Notes under the pieces: model-generated
What the model saw: the letters and a program-made list of their open reading frames with translations, nothing else
The model's database searches: none
What the model was told of the DNA's origin: nothing
Source: Caballeronia temeraria
GTDB taxonomy: Bacteria; Pseudomonadota; Gammaproteobacteria; Burkholderiales; Burkholderiaceae
NCBI RefSeq assembly: GCF_001544795.2
Contig: NZ_FCOI02000006.1
Coordinates: forward strand, 124,001 to 188,000
Direction of reading: 5' to 3'
DNA length: 64,000 bases
In this document: in pieces, positions 16,537 to 25,974 of the stretch
How the letters are laid out: the number at the start of each line of letters is the position of its first letter
Numbering within the stretch: the stretch's first letter is position 1
Program-made: the position numbers and the translations under genes

Positions 16537-18441
16537 CTATGTCGCCGCGACCGCGCTCTCGATTGCCTGACTGAGTTGGGCCACATCAACGGGCTTCGTG
16601 AAGTGGAAGTCAAATCCGGCCTTTGCGGTCCTCTCCCGGTCCTGAGGTTGCCCCCACCCGGTGATGGCAATCATCGTGACATCCTTCGTTGCCGGCGTCG
16701 CTCGAATGCACTGTGCGACGTCAATTCCGCTCATGCCGGGCAAACCGAGATCGAGCAGGATGACTTCGGGGCTGAAGTGAGTAAGGATGCCGATCGCCTC
16801 CTCGCCCGAATAGACTGTGCGTACCTCATGACCCTCCAGTTCTAGGAGCGCGGTCAGTGCATCTGCCGCATCAACATTGTCGTCAACGACCAGGATGCGA
16901 CGCTTTCCAACCGATGCTGCAATGGCCGGCGCATCACGCGTCGGCACCGGCGCGGGCACCACCCTGCATTGCGCCGGGAGATGAATGGAAAAGCAGCTTC
17001 CGCGATCTTTTCCAGCGCTTGACGCCGTCAGTCGGCCGCCGTGCAATTCCATCAGCGATTTCGACAGCGCGAGTCCGATACCGAGTCCGCCCTCGCGGTG
17101 ATGGTCCGGGTTCACCTGCGAAAACATTAAGAAAATCGCCGACAGCTTGTCAGATTCGATTCCGATTCCATTGTCGGCGACTGACAGGACGATCTCGGCA
17201 TCGTCCGCGGTCGCCGTCAGTTCGATGTACCCGCCCGGCGGCGTGTACTTCGCGGCGTTCGTCAGCAGGTTGCCGAGTACCTGCGCGACCCGCAGGCGGT
17301 CGGCCTGGATATGAAGGGGCCGCGGAGGAAGCTCGACGACGATTTCGTGAGCCTTTGCTTCGAGCAAAGGTCTCGCAATCTCCACCGCGTCGTCGAGTAC
17401 CTCTCTAAGGGCCACGGTTTCTTTCCGCAGAGTGAGCGCCCCACGCGTGATGCGCGACACGTCGAGCAGGTCGTCCAGTAAGAGCGCCATGGCGGCCGAC
17501 TGCCGGCGCAGTACCGTGATGCACCACTTCGTGCGCTGATCCGTCAGTCCGGGTTGCTCCAAGATTTCCGCGACCTGCCTGATCGGCGCAAGGGGGTTGC
17601 GCAGCTCGTGCGCGAGCGTGGCCAGGAACTCGTCCTTGCGACGGTCGGCTTCCGAGAGCGCCTGTTCCGCTCGCACACGGGGCGTTATATTACCGAACCA
17701 CGCTACGACCGACCCCTCCAGCGATGCGGCGACGACGTGAAACCACTGCTCGCCGTCATCTCCTTGAACGCGCACATCGAATGCGTCACGCCCGTCGCGT
17801 TCGGCAAGTGGCGCCAAGCGGTCAAGCAGCAGATCGGTGTCCCATCCTGTGGGACGTACATACGCGGTCGAGCTGCCGATCACGACCCCTGCGGCTGGAT
17901 TGAATAACTGCATGGCTGCCTCGTTCAGAAAGTCCCATCGGAGCTCGGCGATGTGGCGCTCGCGCACGACCGGGGTGACGATGAAAAACGGCACGCCGGC
18001 ACTGTCCAACGCTACGTCAAACCGGTGACGGGCGTCGCGCTCAACTTGCAGAAGGCGATCTGCTGCGTCCCGTGTAGCCGCTTCAGCTCGTCCAGCCCGG
18101 CGGGCCACCTTGGCCAGTTGCTGTCCTGCAGCTATCAGCAATCCACCGACGACTGTAAAGGCCAGTAGCACGATCCGGTCAGGCTGTTCATCAACAGCGA
18201 AACTGCCAATCGGCTGCAGCCATAGTGCGCCGTAAGCCACGCCGGTCGTCAGAAGCAAGGCTCCCGACCACGCACCAAACAACACCGTGATTAGTGGAAG
18301 GGAAGCACTGATGAGCAGGAACGTCAGCCGACCATGGGCAATCGATGCCAGCACCTGCTGCGCTAGAAGGACGCCAGCTGTCGATGCAATGCCGTACAGC
18401 AGGCGCTTCTTAAGTGGGTATTGTGCGATGCGAACGATCAT
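16537..18441 (-). CDS. Membrane hybrid sensor histidine kinase (DUF4118-type TM region, PAS, HisKA, HATPase, receiver)
   Basis: 634 residues. Residues 13-105 hold about four TM segments (for example LISASLPLITVLFGAW) of KdpD-like DUF4118 type. A PAS-like domain follows (about 140-260), then HisKA with FLATLAHELRNPLAPI, HATPase_c (NLLTNAAKYTPPG, ADNGIGIE, GGLGIGLALS) and a receiver (ILVVDDNVDAADAL, VILLDLGLPGMSGID, FHFTKPVD). Kinase and receiver halves are closely similar in plan to 4726-6306. The start is the first Met before the TM region; the Shine-Dalgarno sequence is weak. The partner regulator is unknown. Confidence 0.9.
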   Translation of the reverse strand: MIVRIAQYPLKKRLLYGIASTAGVLLAQQVLASIAHGRLTFLLISASLPLITVLFGAWSGALLLTTGVAYGALWLQPIGSFAVDEQPDRIVLLAFTVVGGLLIAAGQQLAKVARRAGRAEAATRDAADRLLQVERDARHRFDVALDSAGVPFFIVTPVVRERHIAELRWDFLNEAAMQLFNPAAGVVIGSSTAYVRPTGWDTDLLLDRLAPLAERDGRDAFDVRVQGDDGEQWFHVVAASLEGSVVAWFGNITPRVRAEQALSEADRRKDEFLATLAHELRNPLAPIRQVAEILEQPGLTDQRTKWCITVLRRQSAAMALLLDDLLDVSRITRGALTLRKETVALREVLDDAVEIARPLLEAKAHEIVVELPPRPLHIQADRLRVAQVLGNLLTNAAKYTPPGGYIELTATADDAEIVLSVADNGIGIESDKLSAIFLMFSQVNPDHHREGGLGIGLALSKSLMELHGGRLTASSAGKDRGSCFSIHLPAQCRVVPAPVPTRDAPAIAASVGKRRILVVDDNVDAADALTALLELEGHEVRTVYSGEEAIGILTHFSPEVILLDLGLPGMSGIDVAQCIRATPATKDVTMIAITGWGQPQDRERTAKAGFDFHFTKPVDVAQLSQAIESAVAAT

Positions 18442-18826
18442 GGGCGGTGCTCAGTTTTTCGGGATGGCTTTCTTCTGCATTATGCACTCCTCTTACTTGT
18501 GCAAATGAAAACCAGTTCCCAAGCGCCGACGAGAGAAAAAGCGCAGAAAGTGGGCGCAATGGCTGTCGACTTTGAGGCATACCTGAAAAAGAACAAGTAA
18601 GGCAAAGCCGTCTAAGGTTGTTCCGCCCTGCATGGTCAAACGCTTCGCGTTGCTCATTGTGTCCATCTGGCCGCCTAGTGGCAGCGTAGGACCGTGAACG
18701 ACCTACAAGAGACGGTCGTCCCACTTTGAAATGGTCATTTAGTGCCTGCAAGTCACATCGTAGAAAGAAGCGAATCCACCGTCTATGCCATCATCCGGTA
18801 CAGTGACCCGACTACCGGAGATCATG
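18442..18826. other. Divergent intergenic region between kinase and iron permease
   Basis: About 385 bases with no gene. Promoters for both neighbours must lie here; no box is clear enough to mark. Confidence 0.4.
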
Positions 18827-19315
18827 ATGAGCAGCAAGTGGTTTTCGAAATTCGCGAGCTACCTTTCCACGATGACCGGTAGGCCCGCCACCTTTGTGAT
18901 GGCCGTTGCCCTTGTGCTCGTGTGGGCGATCACCGGCCCGTTCTTTCACTACAGCGACACATGGCAGCTCGTGATCAACACGTCGACCACGATCGTCACG
19001 TTCCTGATGGTCTTCCTGATCCAGAACACGCAGAACCGTGACACGGCCGCGATGCAGATCAAACTCGACGAGCTGATCCGCGCAATGGAAGGTGCGCATA
19101 ACGCGCTGCTCGATCTAGAAGAACTCGGGGAAAAAGATCTGAGTCGTTTCCGAAAACACTATGAAAAATTGGCGGAAGAAGCGCGGACCGCGCTGCGCGC
19201 GGGCGGCAGCGACACCGGTTCGCCATTCGTCGACAACCACGATGGCAATGATGACGAGCGGCAAGGCGATGAGAATCGCGATGCCAAACCGGGGGCTGCG
19301 CCGCTACGCGGCTAG
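18827..19315 (+). CDS. Low-affinity iron permease family protein, paralogue
   Basis: 162 residues. Two TM segments (about 20-37 and 46-66) with the core WQLVINTSTTIVTFLMVFL, nearly the same as at 7370-7942, then MQIKLDELIRAMEGAHNA. The start is placed at the second of two adjacent ATGs because GGAG lies six bases before it. The C-terminal 35 residues are acidic and disordered and differ from the paralogue. It is divergent from a hybrid kinase, mirroring the other copy's neighbourhood. Confidence 0.83.
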   Translation: MSSKWFSKFASYLSTMTGRPATFVMAVALVLVWAITGPFFHYSDTWQLVINTSTTIVTFLMVFLIQNTQNRDTAAMQIKLDELIRAMEGAHNALLDLEELGEKDLSRFRKHYEKLAEEARTALRAGGSDTGSPFVDNHDGNDDERQGDENRDAKPGAAPLRG

Positions 19316-19755
19316 CAAACGCGCTGTCCGACTGCGGTGCGCATTTGCTCCCGCGCGTCAACATCTTGGCTGGCGCTTTTCTAGACGGCCAGCGAATGAC
19401 CGAAATTGGCCGGGCTCTGCCGGAAGGGCGACGTGCGCGCTTCGGCCTTCGGACTTTGACGCTGATCGCATTCAACGTCGGCAGCCAAGCGGATCGCGGA
19501 CGTTGCCGGCGTCGCGCGATAGGACTGCAACTGCCTGCATCAGCGAACTCATACTCACGACCCGTTTCCGCCCTTCCGTCAGTTTGGTCAGATGTCGCCC
19601 CGGCGCTCGAAAGCGGCCGCAGCAGACAGGGCCCCATGGAGATTAGCGATATCGGATACCACGACATAACCCAGGCGGGGTGTAACGGACCCAGGTACAA
19701 GGCGGCTGCGCCATTGGACGAACCAGCGCGCCGATTGAATCTGTTGCCGGTCGCA
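19316..19755. other. Gap with no convincing gene
   Basis: A 153-codon plus-strand frame and a long minus-strand frame cross here, but both are Arg/Pro/Ala-rich and show no family motif. Treated as non-coding. Confidence 0.45.
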
Positions 19756-20874
19756 TTATGCTGGCGAGCACGGCAGGCAGACAGTAAAGAACGTGCCGTT
19801 TTCTGAAGAGGCGACCCCTATTGTTCCCTGATGCGCGCTAGCAATGCAGCGGCAGATATACAGGCCCAGTCCCATGCCTGCCGCCGTACCTCGCCGGTCG
19901 GCCGGGCCCGCCCGGGTCAGCGGATCGAACAGCGTGGGCAGCGCGTGTTCCGGGATCGGGTTGCCCTCGTTGGATACGACCAGTGTCACCTGGCCATCAT
20001 GACCGGCGGCTTCGACAACGATGGGACCTGTTCCGTAGCGCACAGCGTTCGTCAGCAGGTTGACCAGCAGTTGACTGAGTCGGCTACCGTCCCACCTGCC
20101 CCGGAGTTCACCGGCCAGACGCAGCTCGATATGGGCATTGGGATAGGACGCGCGCACTTCGTCCGCCGCATCGCGACAGATCCGCCCCATATCCTGCGGT
20201 GTGAAACTGACCGGAAGCGCGTCGCCCAGCCGGGTGCGCGTGAAGATGAGCAGATCGTCGATCATCTGTTTCATCCGCATCGCGCCACGCTGAACAAAGG
20301 CCACCGCCCTGGCGCCGCCAGCAGAAAGACCCTCGTCATGTAAGAGTACTTCGCCGGCATTCAGTATTGCGCCCAGTGGCGAGCGCAGGTCATGGGCGAG
20401 GACGCCAGCGAAGAGGTCGCGGATACGCTCAGTGCGGTGTGCGTAGTGCCGCACCGATTCGGCAAGCACCTGGTCGATCGCCTCGTTGAACCGGATCATC
20501 TCTTCGAACGCCGCGGCACCGGACGGCGACGTTTTCTGCCAGCGCCGCAGCACGGTGGCGCGCAGGGACCGGAACTCAGCAACCACATCGTCGATGCTGA
20601 AGCCGTGCGACAGGCGATCCTCCGCATGCAGTCGCGCGACCCGGTTGAAGGCGGAATTCGGCTCCTCCTTGTCGCCGCGCGATTTGCTTTCCTGCTGCCC
20701 GGCGCTCTGCGTCTCGCGCATGTCCGTCGCGATCGCACCCAGGATGTCAGCCGCCGAATCACGCAACTGCATTTCGGTCAGCTGGCTCTCCTCCTGGCTG
20801 AGCACAAGCGCATAGCGGGTCCAGTCGTCAATCAGACCGGGTAAGTCAGCTTCAATGAAGTCGGCGAGGTTCAT
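19756..20874 (-). CDS. Sensor histidine kinase with RsbRD-N-like N-terminal domain
   Basis: 372 residues, soluble. Residues 1-130 form a helical RsbRD-N-like domain (LPGLIDDWTRYALV, DVVAEFRSLRATVLRRW), typical of stressosome RsbR proteins. Residues 150-215 are HisKA with phospho-acceptor His in AGVLAHDLRSPLGAI. Residues 255-372 are HATPase_c (NLLTNAVRYGTG, GMGLGLYICR). No receiver. The ATG at 20874 has GGAGG five bases upstream. It diverges from the receiver gene starting at 20981, a likely partner across a 106-bp shared promoter region. The decayed RsbT/RsbX-type gene lies next to that receiver. Confidence 0.88.
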   Translation of the reverse strand: MNLADFIEADLPGLIDDWTRYALVLSQEESQLTEMQLRDSAADILGAIATDMRETQSAGQQESKSRGDKEEPNSAFNRVARLHAEDRLSHGFSIDDVVAEFRSLRATVLRRWQKTSPSGAAAFEEMIRFNEAIDQVLAESVRHYAHRTERIRDLFAGVLAHDLRSPLGAILNAGEVLLHDEGLSAGGARAVAFVQRGAMRMKQMIDDLLIFTRTRLGDALPVSFTPQDMGRICRDAADEVRASYPNAHIELRLAGELRGRWDGSRLSQLLVNLLTNAVRYGTGPIVVEAAGHDGQVTLVVSNEGNPIPEHALPTLFDPLTRAGPADRRGTAAGMGLGLYICRCIASAHQGTIGVASSENGTFFTVCLPCSPA

Positions 20875-20980
20875 GCATTCCTCCGGTACGGGCGTTGCTC
20901 ATATACGAACGCTCTCTGTCGGGCGCAACCAGCCTGGCAGGCGGTCGCCGTAACCTATCGAACCATATCTCGTTTTCTAT

Positions 20981-21406
20981 ATGGCAAATTCTCCACACAC
21001 CAGCCGATGGACGACGCGCAGGCTGTCGCCCGGGGGGCCGCAAGGCCGTCGACTTCTTGTCGTCGATGATTACCGTCCCGGTGGGGAAGCTATCACTGCA
21101 TCGCTGATGATCGCAGGATACGAGGCGGTGTACATGCTGGACGGAGCTTCAGCATTAAACATGATAGCGACATGGGTGCCCGATATCGCCGTTCTGGACA
21201 TCAACATGCCGCAAATGGACGGCTACACGCTCGCCCGACATCTTCGCCAGAACACTGCGACCGGACACACCGTCCTCATTGCGTTCACCGCCCTTGATGA
21301 ATCCGTCGCCCGGCCGGCTGGCGTCGCGTCGGGGTTTGATGCGTACTGTCAGAAAGGCGGCGCGCCGGATCCGCTTTTGCGCCTGCTCGAGAAGATCAGA
21401 CAGTAA
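20981..21406 (+). CDS. Single-domain response regulator
   Basis: 141 residues: a 24-residue polar leader, then a receiver with LLVVDDYRPGG, AVLDINMPQMDGY (phospho-acceptor Asp), VLIAFTALDE and the conserved Lys in YCQKGG. As in 1-438, Lys is followed by Gly rather than Pro. Divergent from the RsbRD-N kinase and followed after 150 bases by a decayed RsbT/RsbX gene. Probably the kinase's phospho-acceptor. Confidence 0.85.
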   Translation: MANSPHTSRWTTRRLSPGGPQGRRLLVVDDYRPGGEAITASLMIAGYEAVYMLDGASALNMIATWVPDIAVLDINMPQMDGYTLARHLRQNTATGHTVLIAFTALDESVARPAGVASGFDAYCQKGGAPDPLLRLLEKIRQ

Positions 21407-21556
21407 CGCGCAACCGATGTCGGGCGATGCCAAGCTGCGGTCCGCGGGCGCGCACACCAGTAAGAAATTCGTGGCGAGCCAGTATCTGTTGGTCACAGCG
21501 GCGGCTGACGGCCGGCTTCCGGCATAATCCATGCGGCCCACCTATCTGGACTCGCG

Positions 21557-22704
21557 ATGCAAGACGTACCGATCCGGGCGATGCCTGCCCACCAGCGTTT
21601 CGAGGTCCGCGACGCGGGCGGCATCACGCATGCGAGCAGGTCTATCCGGGCGATCGCAGTGGTCCAGGGTTTTAGCCCCGCGCGGATCAGCCACCTTTCT
21701 ATCGTCGTCGCCGAATGCGGCGCGGATCTGCTCCGGAATGCGAACGGTGGCGAGCTACTGGTCTGCCCGTTGACGGACAGCGCCGGTTCGCACCCGGGGA
21801 ACGGGGGCGGCGCCGGCATCGAAATCCTGTCGATCGGAAATCGCTTTCACCCGTCTGGACAGACACCCCATTTGCTGTTCGGGGGCCGATTGGCTTTCAC
21901 TTCCGAAAGCGGCATGACCGCAACCCGGCAGTATGCGGACGAGTTCGACAGCTGGGGCCTATCGGCAGCTGATACGGTGCTGCGCGTCGTTATGTGGAGC
22001 GGTAATTCGGACCACGACCTTGCCAAGGCGTCGTCCGGACCGAATGTCGGTGTGGTGGAGTACGGCGCGATCAGTGTCGCTCTGCGCGACCAGCCCGTCT
22101 GCGGCGACGCATGGACATGCGTGCAGGGCATCGACGGCTTCACGGTGATGCTCGCCGATGGACTGGGCCACGGCCTGCTGGCGCATTCCGCTGCGTCGCC
22201 GCTACCGGATCACTTGCCCCAAACAATGGTGCGGCCCTACCCCACCTTGTCAGCGATGCACATAATGCGTTGCGGCCCACCGTTGGAGCGGCGCTGGGGG
22301 TCGCCCGTCTGCCGCCGCCTGACGGTTTGTCTGCGCCGGGTCGCCTCGGCGGCTTCGACCCTCGCGGAGCCGCTTCCTCACACGACAGGATCGCCCGGTT
22401 CTGCGGCATTGGCAATGTCGCAGCAAGCGTGTGGGAGCCAAGGCGCCATCATCACCTCGTCTCGCATGCAGGCGTCGTTGGGCGCTCCATCCGCAAGACA
22501 CAGGAATTCCACGCCGCATGGAATCGCGATGCGCTACTCGTAATGCATTCGGACGGCTTGAACACGCGCTGGGAGCTTAGCCGTTATCCCGGTCTGTCCA
22601 TGCGCCATCCGTCCCTGATCGCCGCGGTCCTTTATCGCGATCACGCGCGTGGAGACGACGATGTGACGGTTCTCGTTGCCCGCGAGCGCCGGCCTCCGAC
22701 ATAA
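21557..22704 (+). pseudogene. RsbT/RsbX-type protein (anti-sigma ATPase domain plus PP2C phosphatase), decayed
   Basis: The first part reads as an HPK-like ATPase: IRAIAVVQGFSPARISHLS, VVAECGADLLRNANGG, GIEILSI, then a scrambled ATP-lid region before ADEFDSWGLSAADTVLRV. A PP2C/SpoIIE domain follows (GAISVALRDQPVCGDAW, GFTVMLADGLGHG). The frame breaks near 22190. The C-terminal part (NRDALLVMHSDGLNTRWEL, LIAAVLYRDHARGDDDVTV) is in another frame to the stop at 22704. Both domains are hallmarks of RsbT and RsbX partner-switching regulators. At least two frameshifts; not functional as read. Confidence 0.75.
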
Positions 22705-22743
22705 GACGGTCGTCGCGTGGAGGCGCTGCAGGACCTTTCAAGG

Positions 22744-23127
22744 TCAAAGCGCCCAGCGACTTCGACTGAAGTCGCCCCGATCGAAGTGATCGAGCCACAT
22801 GGTGATTATTCCATCCTTGACGGTGACCGATCTATCACCGGCAGCGATATCTCGCCGCCGTCTTCGTGACGGAAGATATCCCCGCGCTCGTTCCGAATTA
22901 CATCGCCCGATGCCGCGATCTGCATGACCTGCCAATCGACCGTGAAAATACGGCCGATCCCGAAGTCGGCGCGGAACGCTTTGACTTGCTCGCGTCCAAC
23001 GTTGTCGGGATACGGCACGTCCTCGCCGAGGACCTTCCCGGCAACCATGGGCGAGTGCCTCATCGATGCGGTTGGCGCTCCAGTGATCGAAGAACTCGAG
23101 CGCAATGCGAATTGGATCAGATGACAT
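22744..23127 (-). pseudogene. Limonene-1,2-epoxide hydrolase / SnoaL-like protein, frameshifted
   Basis: The ATG at 23127 starts SDPIRIALEFFDHWSANRID. After a break the next frame reads MVAGKVLGEDVPYPDNVGRE, WQVMQIAASGDVIRNERGD and GGEISLPV. A further break leads to VTVKDGIITMWLDHFDRGDF at the C-terminus. The order of motifs matches the epoxide hydrolase/SnoaL fold, including the Asp/Arg-type segment (NERGDIFRHEDG). Two indels inactivate it as read. Confidence 0.65.
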
Positions 23128-23177
23128 GATCGAGACATTCTTGATTGGAAAGAAGTGTGGAGTTGCACCGGTTCGCG

Positions 23178-24131
23178 TCAGCAAGAGACGACACCAGGCA
23201 CGAGAAGCGCAACGCCGGACAGCGATCGTGCTTCGACGGCACGATGCGCCGAGACCGCATCCGCCAGTTCGAAATGCACGACATCGAGATCGCTGAACGT
23301 GCCGGCGCGCATCAGTGAGAACAGTTCCGCCGAGGCGGCATCGATTGTCCGCGCGTTGACGAACTGAGGCGTGCCGCCGCGCATGATGCGGACATTGCGC
23401 CGCGCAGCGTCGGCGGACTCATCGAGCGCATTGCCCGAGGCCGCGCCAATCGCAACGATGTCGCCACCATTGCGCACGAGTTCCAAGGCGAGCGTCGGCG
23501 TGGCTGCGCCCACGAGATCGAAAACCACGTCGACGCCATCGGGAGCAAGGGCGTCAATCTTCTGCGCGATGGCCGGATCGCCCGCATGGAACGCGTGATG
23601 CGCGCCGGCGCGCACCTTGGCCATCTTGTCGCGCGAACCGGACACGCCCAGCACCGTCGAGCCGAGCGACTTCGCCCATCGCGACAAGATGCTGCCCACG
23701 CCGCCCGACGCGCCGACCACCAGCGCCATCTCGCCCGCGCGCAGCCGATGCAGCGCACGCAAGGCCATCCACGCCGTCAGTCCTTTGGCGAGAAACGTCG
23801 CCGCGTGGAAGGTGCAGATGTCGGGCGGCAGCTTGACGAGCGCATCGGCGGAAATGAGACGCTCGCTCGCGTAGCCGCCCGCCGCGAAGAAATAGGCGAC
23901 GCGGTCGCCGGGCGCGAAACCGTTCACCTCCGCGCCGATATGCGTCACCGTGCCCGCGCCCTCAAAGCCGGGAATAGCGGGCAGCGTGACCGGAAATCGA
24001 CCGGTACGCACCATCGTATCGACGAAGTTCACGCCGATCGCGTCCTGCGCCAATCGAACCTGACCCGGACCGGGCAGCCCGATGTCTTCATGTTCGACGC
24101 GCAACACGTCCGGCGCGCCGATGTCATGCAT
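23178..24131 (-). CDS. NADPH:quinone oxidoreductase (MDR family)
   Basis: 317 residues. GroES-like domain: VRLAQDAIGVNFVDTMVRTG, PGFEGAGTVTHIGAEV. Nucleotide-binding domain with the zeta-crystallin-type fingerprint ALVVGASGGVGSILSRWAK. No catalytic-zinc Cys/His pattern is seen, so it fits the zinc-free quinone reductase class (QOR), which reduces quinones or enones with NADPH. The ATG at 24131 has AGG eight bases upstream. It lies 27 bases downstream of the truncated SDR gene and was probably co-transcribed with it. Confidence 0.85.
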   Translation of the reverse strand: MHDIGAPDVLRVEHEDIGLPGPGQVRLAQDAIGVNFVDTMVRTGRFPVTLPAIPGFEGAGTVTHIGAEVNGFAPGDRVAYFFAAGGYASERLISADALVKLPPDICTFHAATFLAKGLTAWMALRALHRLRAGEMALVVGASGGVGSILSRWAKSLGSTVLGVSGSRDKMAKVRAGAHHAFHAGDPAIAQKIDALAPDGVDVVFDLVGAATPTLALELVRNGGDIVAIGAASGNALDESADAARRNVRIMRGGTPQFVNARTIDAASAELFSLMRAGTFSDLDVVHFELADAVSAHRAVEARSLSGVALLVPGVVSC

Positions 24132-24158
24132 GCGGATGACCTGTGCTAGGCCGTCTCC

Positions 24159-24470
24159 TCAGGCGGATTGACCGCCATCGACGTTCAGTGTCGCGCCGGT
24201 GATGTAGGACGCGTCCGGGCTGACCAGAAACGCGACGGCGGCGGCGATATCGTCCGGCTGGCCATAGCGTCCAAGCGATGCCATGCCCTTGAGCGTCTCC
24301 GCGAACGGGCCGTCGTCGGGATTCATCTCCGTGTTGATGGCGCCGGGCTGAATGACGTTGAGGGTGATGTTGCGCGGACCGAGATCGCGCGACCAGCCGC
24401 GCGTGTACGCGGCGACGGCCGCCTTGCTGGCGACGTAATCCGAGACGCCCGCGAACGGAATATGGAGGCG
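24159..24470 (-). pseudogene. Short-chain dehydrogenase/reductase, N-terminal half deleted
   Basis: Only the C-terminal half remains: active-site Tyr and Lys in SDYVASKAAV, then GPRNITLNVIQPGAINT and DASYITGATLNVDGGQ. The Rossmann fingerprint TGxxxGIG and catalytic Ser are missing. Similarity stops at about 24460-24470, where plus-strand LysR sequence begins. The stop at 24159 is intact. Confidence 0.8.
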
Positions 24471-25067
24471 CTGCTCGACGACATCGCTGCATTCATGCGC
24501 GAGCCTGAGTATCAAAACATCAGAGTGGATGTCGAGGAAACACTGTCGTTCGATCTCGTGCGGCAGTTGCGCGAAGGCGCGGCGACGGTCGGCGTGTGCT
24601 GGGATAACGTCGACCTACAAGGACTTCAGCACCGGCCTTACCGACAGGACCGGCTCGCGCTCGCCGTCCACCGCGATCATCCGCTCGCGGGCGAGGTGTC
24701 GCTGCGCTTCGATCAGACGCTCGAGCATGAGCATGTTGGCTTGCTGCCGTCAACGGCCGTCCATACAATGCTGCGGCGCGCGGCTGCAAGCGCTGGCAAA
24801 ACCGTGTCCTACCGGGTGATCGTTTCAAGCTTCGATGCGGCGATTCGTGTGGTCGCGGCCGGGCTCGGAATCAGCGTCGTGCCGGTGGAGGTGGCTGCGA
24901 CGTATCGGCCGGTGCTCGGCATCAAGGTCGTCCCTCTCACGGATGCCTGGGCGCAGCGCCGGTTCATCGTGTGCTTTAAAAATTTCGATGCGTTGCAGCC
25001 AGCCGCGCAGCGCATGGTTGACTATCTCGCAAGCCGGGCCCAACGTCCTTCGACGGCGAAGTCATGA
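24470..25067 (+). pseudogene. LysR-type regulator, N-terminal DNA-binding domain deleted
   Basis: The effector-binding domain is intact from about DDIAAFMREPEYQNIRVDV to the stop at 25067, including GLGISVVPVEVAATY. The HTH and linker helix are absent. Although an open frame runs back to 24168, that part is only the complement of the SDR gene. SDR and LysR were evidently a divergent pair; one deletion removed the shared promoter and both 5' ends. Confidence 0.8.
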
Positions 25068-25510
25068 GAGCCGCACGGATTCCGCTACGGGATCACCTTG
25101 GGATGCAACGCCCCCGTTGGAACGAGGGACGGCGGTGCCGTATCGACTGCGAGTCAGTCGCCATTTACTGCCTCGACTAAACGTCCAAGCGAATGACCGC
25201 TGCCACATCACCGAGCCGACGTTCCAACGTCCGCATACCAGTTGGGACGAACGACTGCTGATGGCCGACAGCACGCATCCCCAAGCGTGGGGCAAGAGTT
25301 CAGATGCGTTCCGTCTATCGCAAACTTGGCTCACGGTAATTCAAACCGTGTCATGTGTATTCCTAACTGCGCACACTAATTGATAATTCTGTTAAGTTGA
25401 AGGTCCTGCGCAGCCGGCAGGCACAACGTTTGATGCAGGCCTACCGGTACACTTTTTTTATGCGCAGTCTCTGAACCGTGCGACATTCACAACGTGGAGC
25501 GCGCTGAACA
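25068..25510. other. Intergenic region, nothing recognised
   Basis: About 440 bases without a coding frame of quality. AT content rises near 25350-25460. Confidence 0.4.
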
Positions 25511-25885
25511 TTAGAATCCTTCAGGCCTTACCGTTAGATCGTTCCTGACTTCATTTACACCTTCAACGCTCTTAGCGGTGGCGACCGCCAGATCGAACTG
25601 ATCACCGGCAGGAACGGACCCACCCAGGGTGATCACGCCGTTTCTTGCGACCACAAGGATGTTGCTCGCACTGAGTCCCCTGGTCAGGGAGAGTCTTCGC
25701 ACCACTGCCTTCTGCAGCCTACGATTTTCTGCCTTCAACGACTTTTCGTTCGAGGATGCGTAGCGTGAAGCCGCGGGTGGCTCTGCGACGATTGCACTGG
25801 TCTGGGCGTATCCTCCGGACAACCATATCAGGAGGAAAACGCCTGTAGCGCCTTGCATTGTTTTGATTGCTTTAACGTATCCCAC
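25511..25885 (-). CDS. Secreted BON-domain protein
   Basis: 124 residues. A signal peptide (residues 1-28, core GVFLLIWLSGGYAQ) precedes a polar linker and a BON domain: AVVRRLSLTRGLSASNI, VVARNGVITLGGSVPAG, AKSVEGVNEVRNDL. BON domains bind phospholipids or link proteins to the periplasmic face of membranes. The GTG at 25885 is chosen because GAGGCGG lies upstream; an ATG at 25858 would shorten the signal peptide. It lies 57 bases downstream of the porin gene's stop, in the same direction. Confidence 0.75.
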   Translation of the reverse strand: MGYVKAIKTMQGATGVFLLIWLSGGYAQTSAIVAEPPAASRYASSNEKSLKAENRRLQKAVVRRLSLTRGLSASNILVVARNGVITLGGSVPAGDQFDLAVATAKSVEGVNEVRNDLTVRPEGF

Positions 25886-25974
25886 GTCGATTTCCGCCTC
25901 TAAAAAAAGATCGATCAAATGTCAGGCCATTTTCATGCTCGACCGGTCGCTCGCGGCGACATCCGCACCTACGG

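Noticed and set aside
19345..19806. A 153-codon plus-strand frame
   Set aside because: Arg/Pro/Ala-rich, no motif, and it overlaps the well-supported kinase gene.
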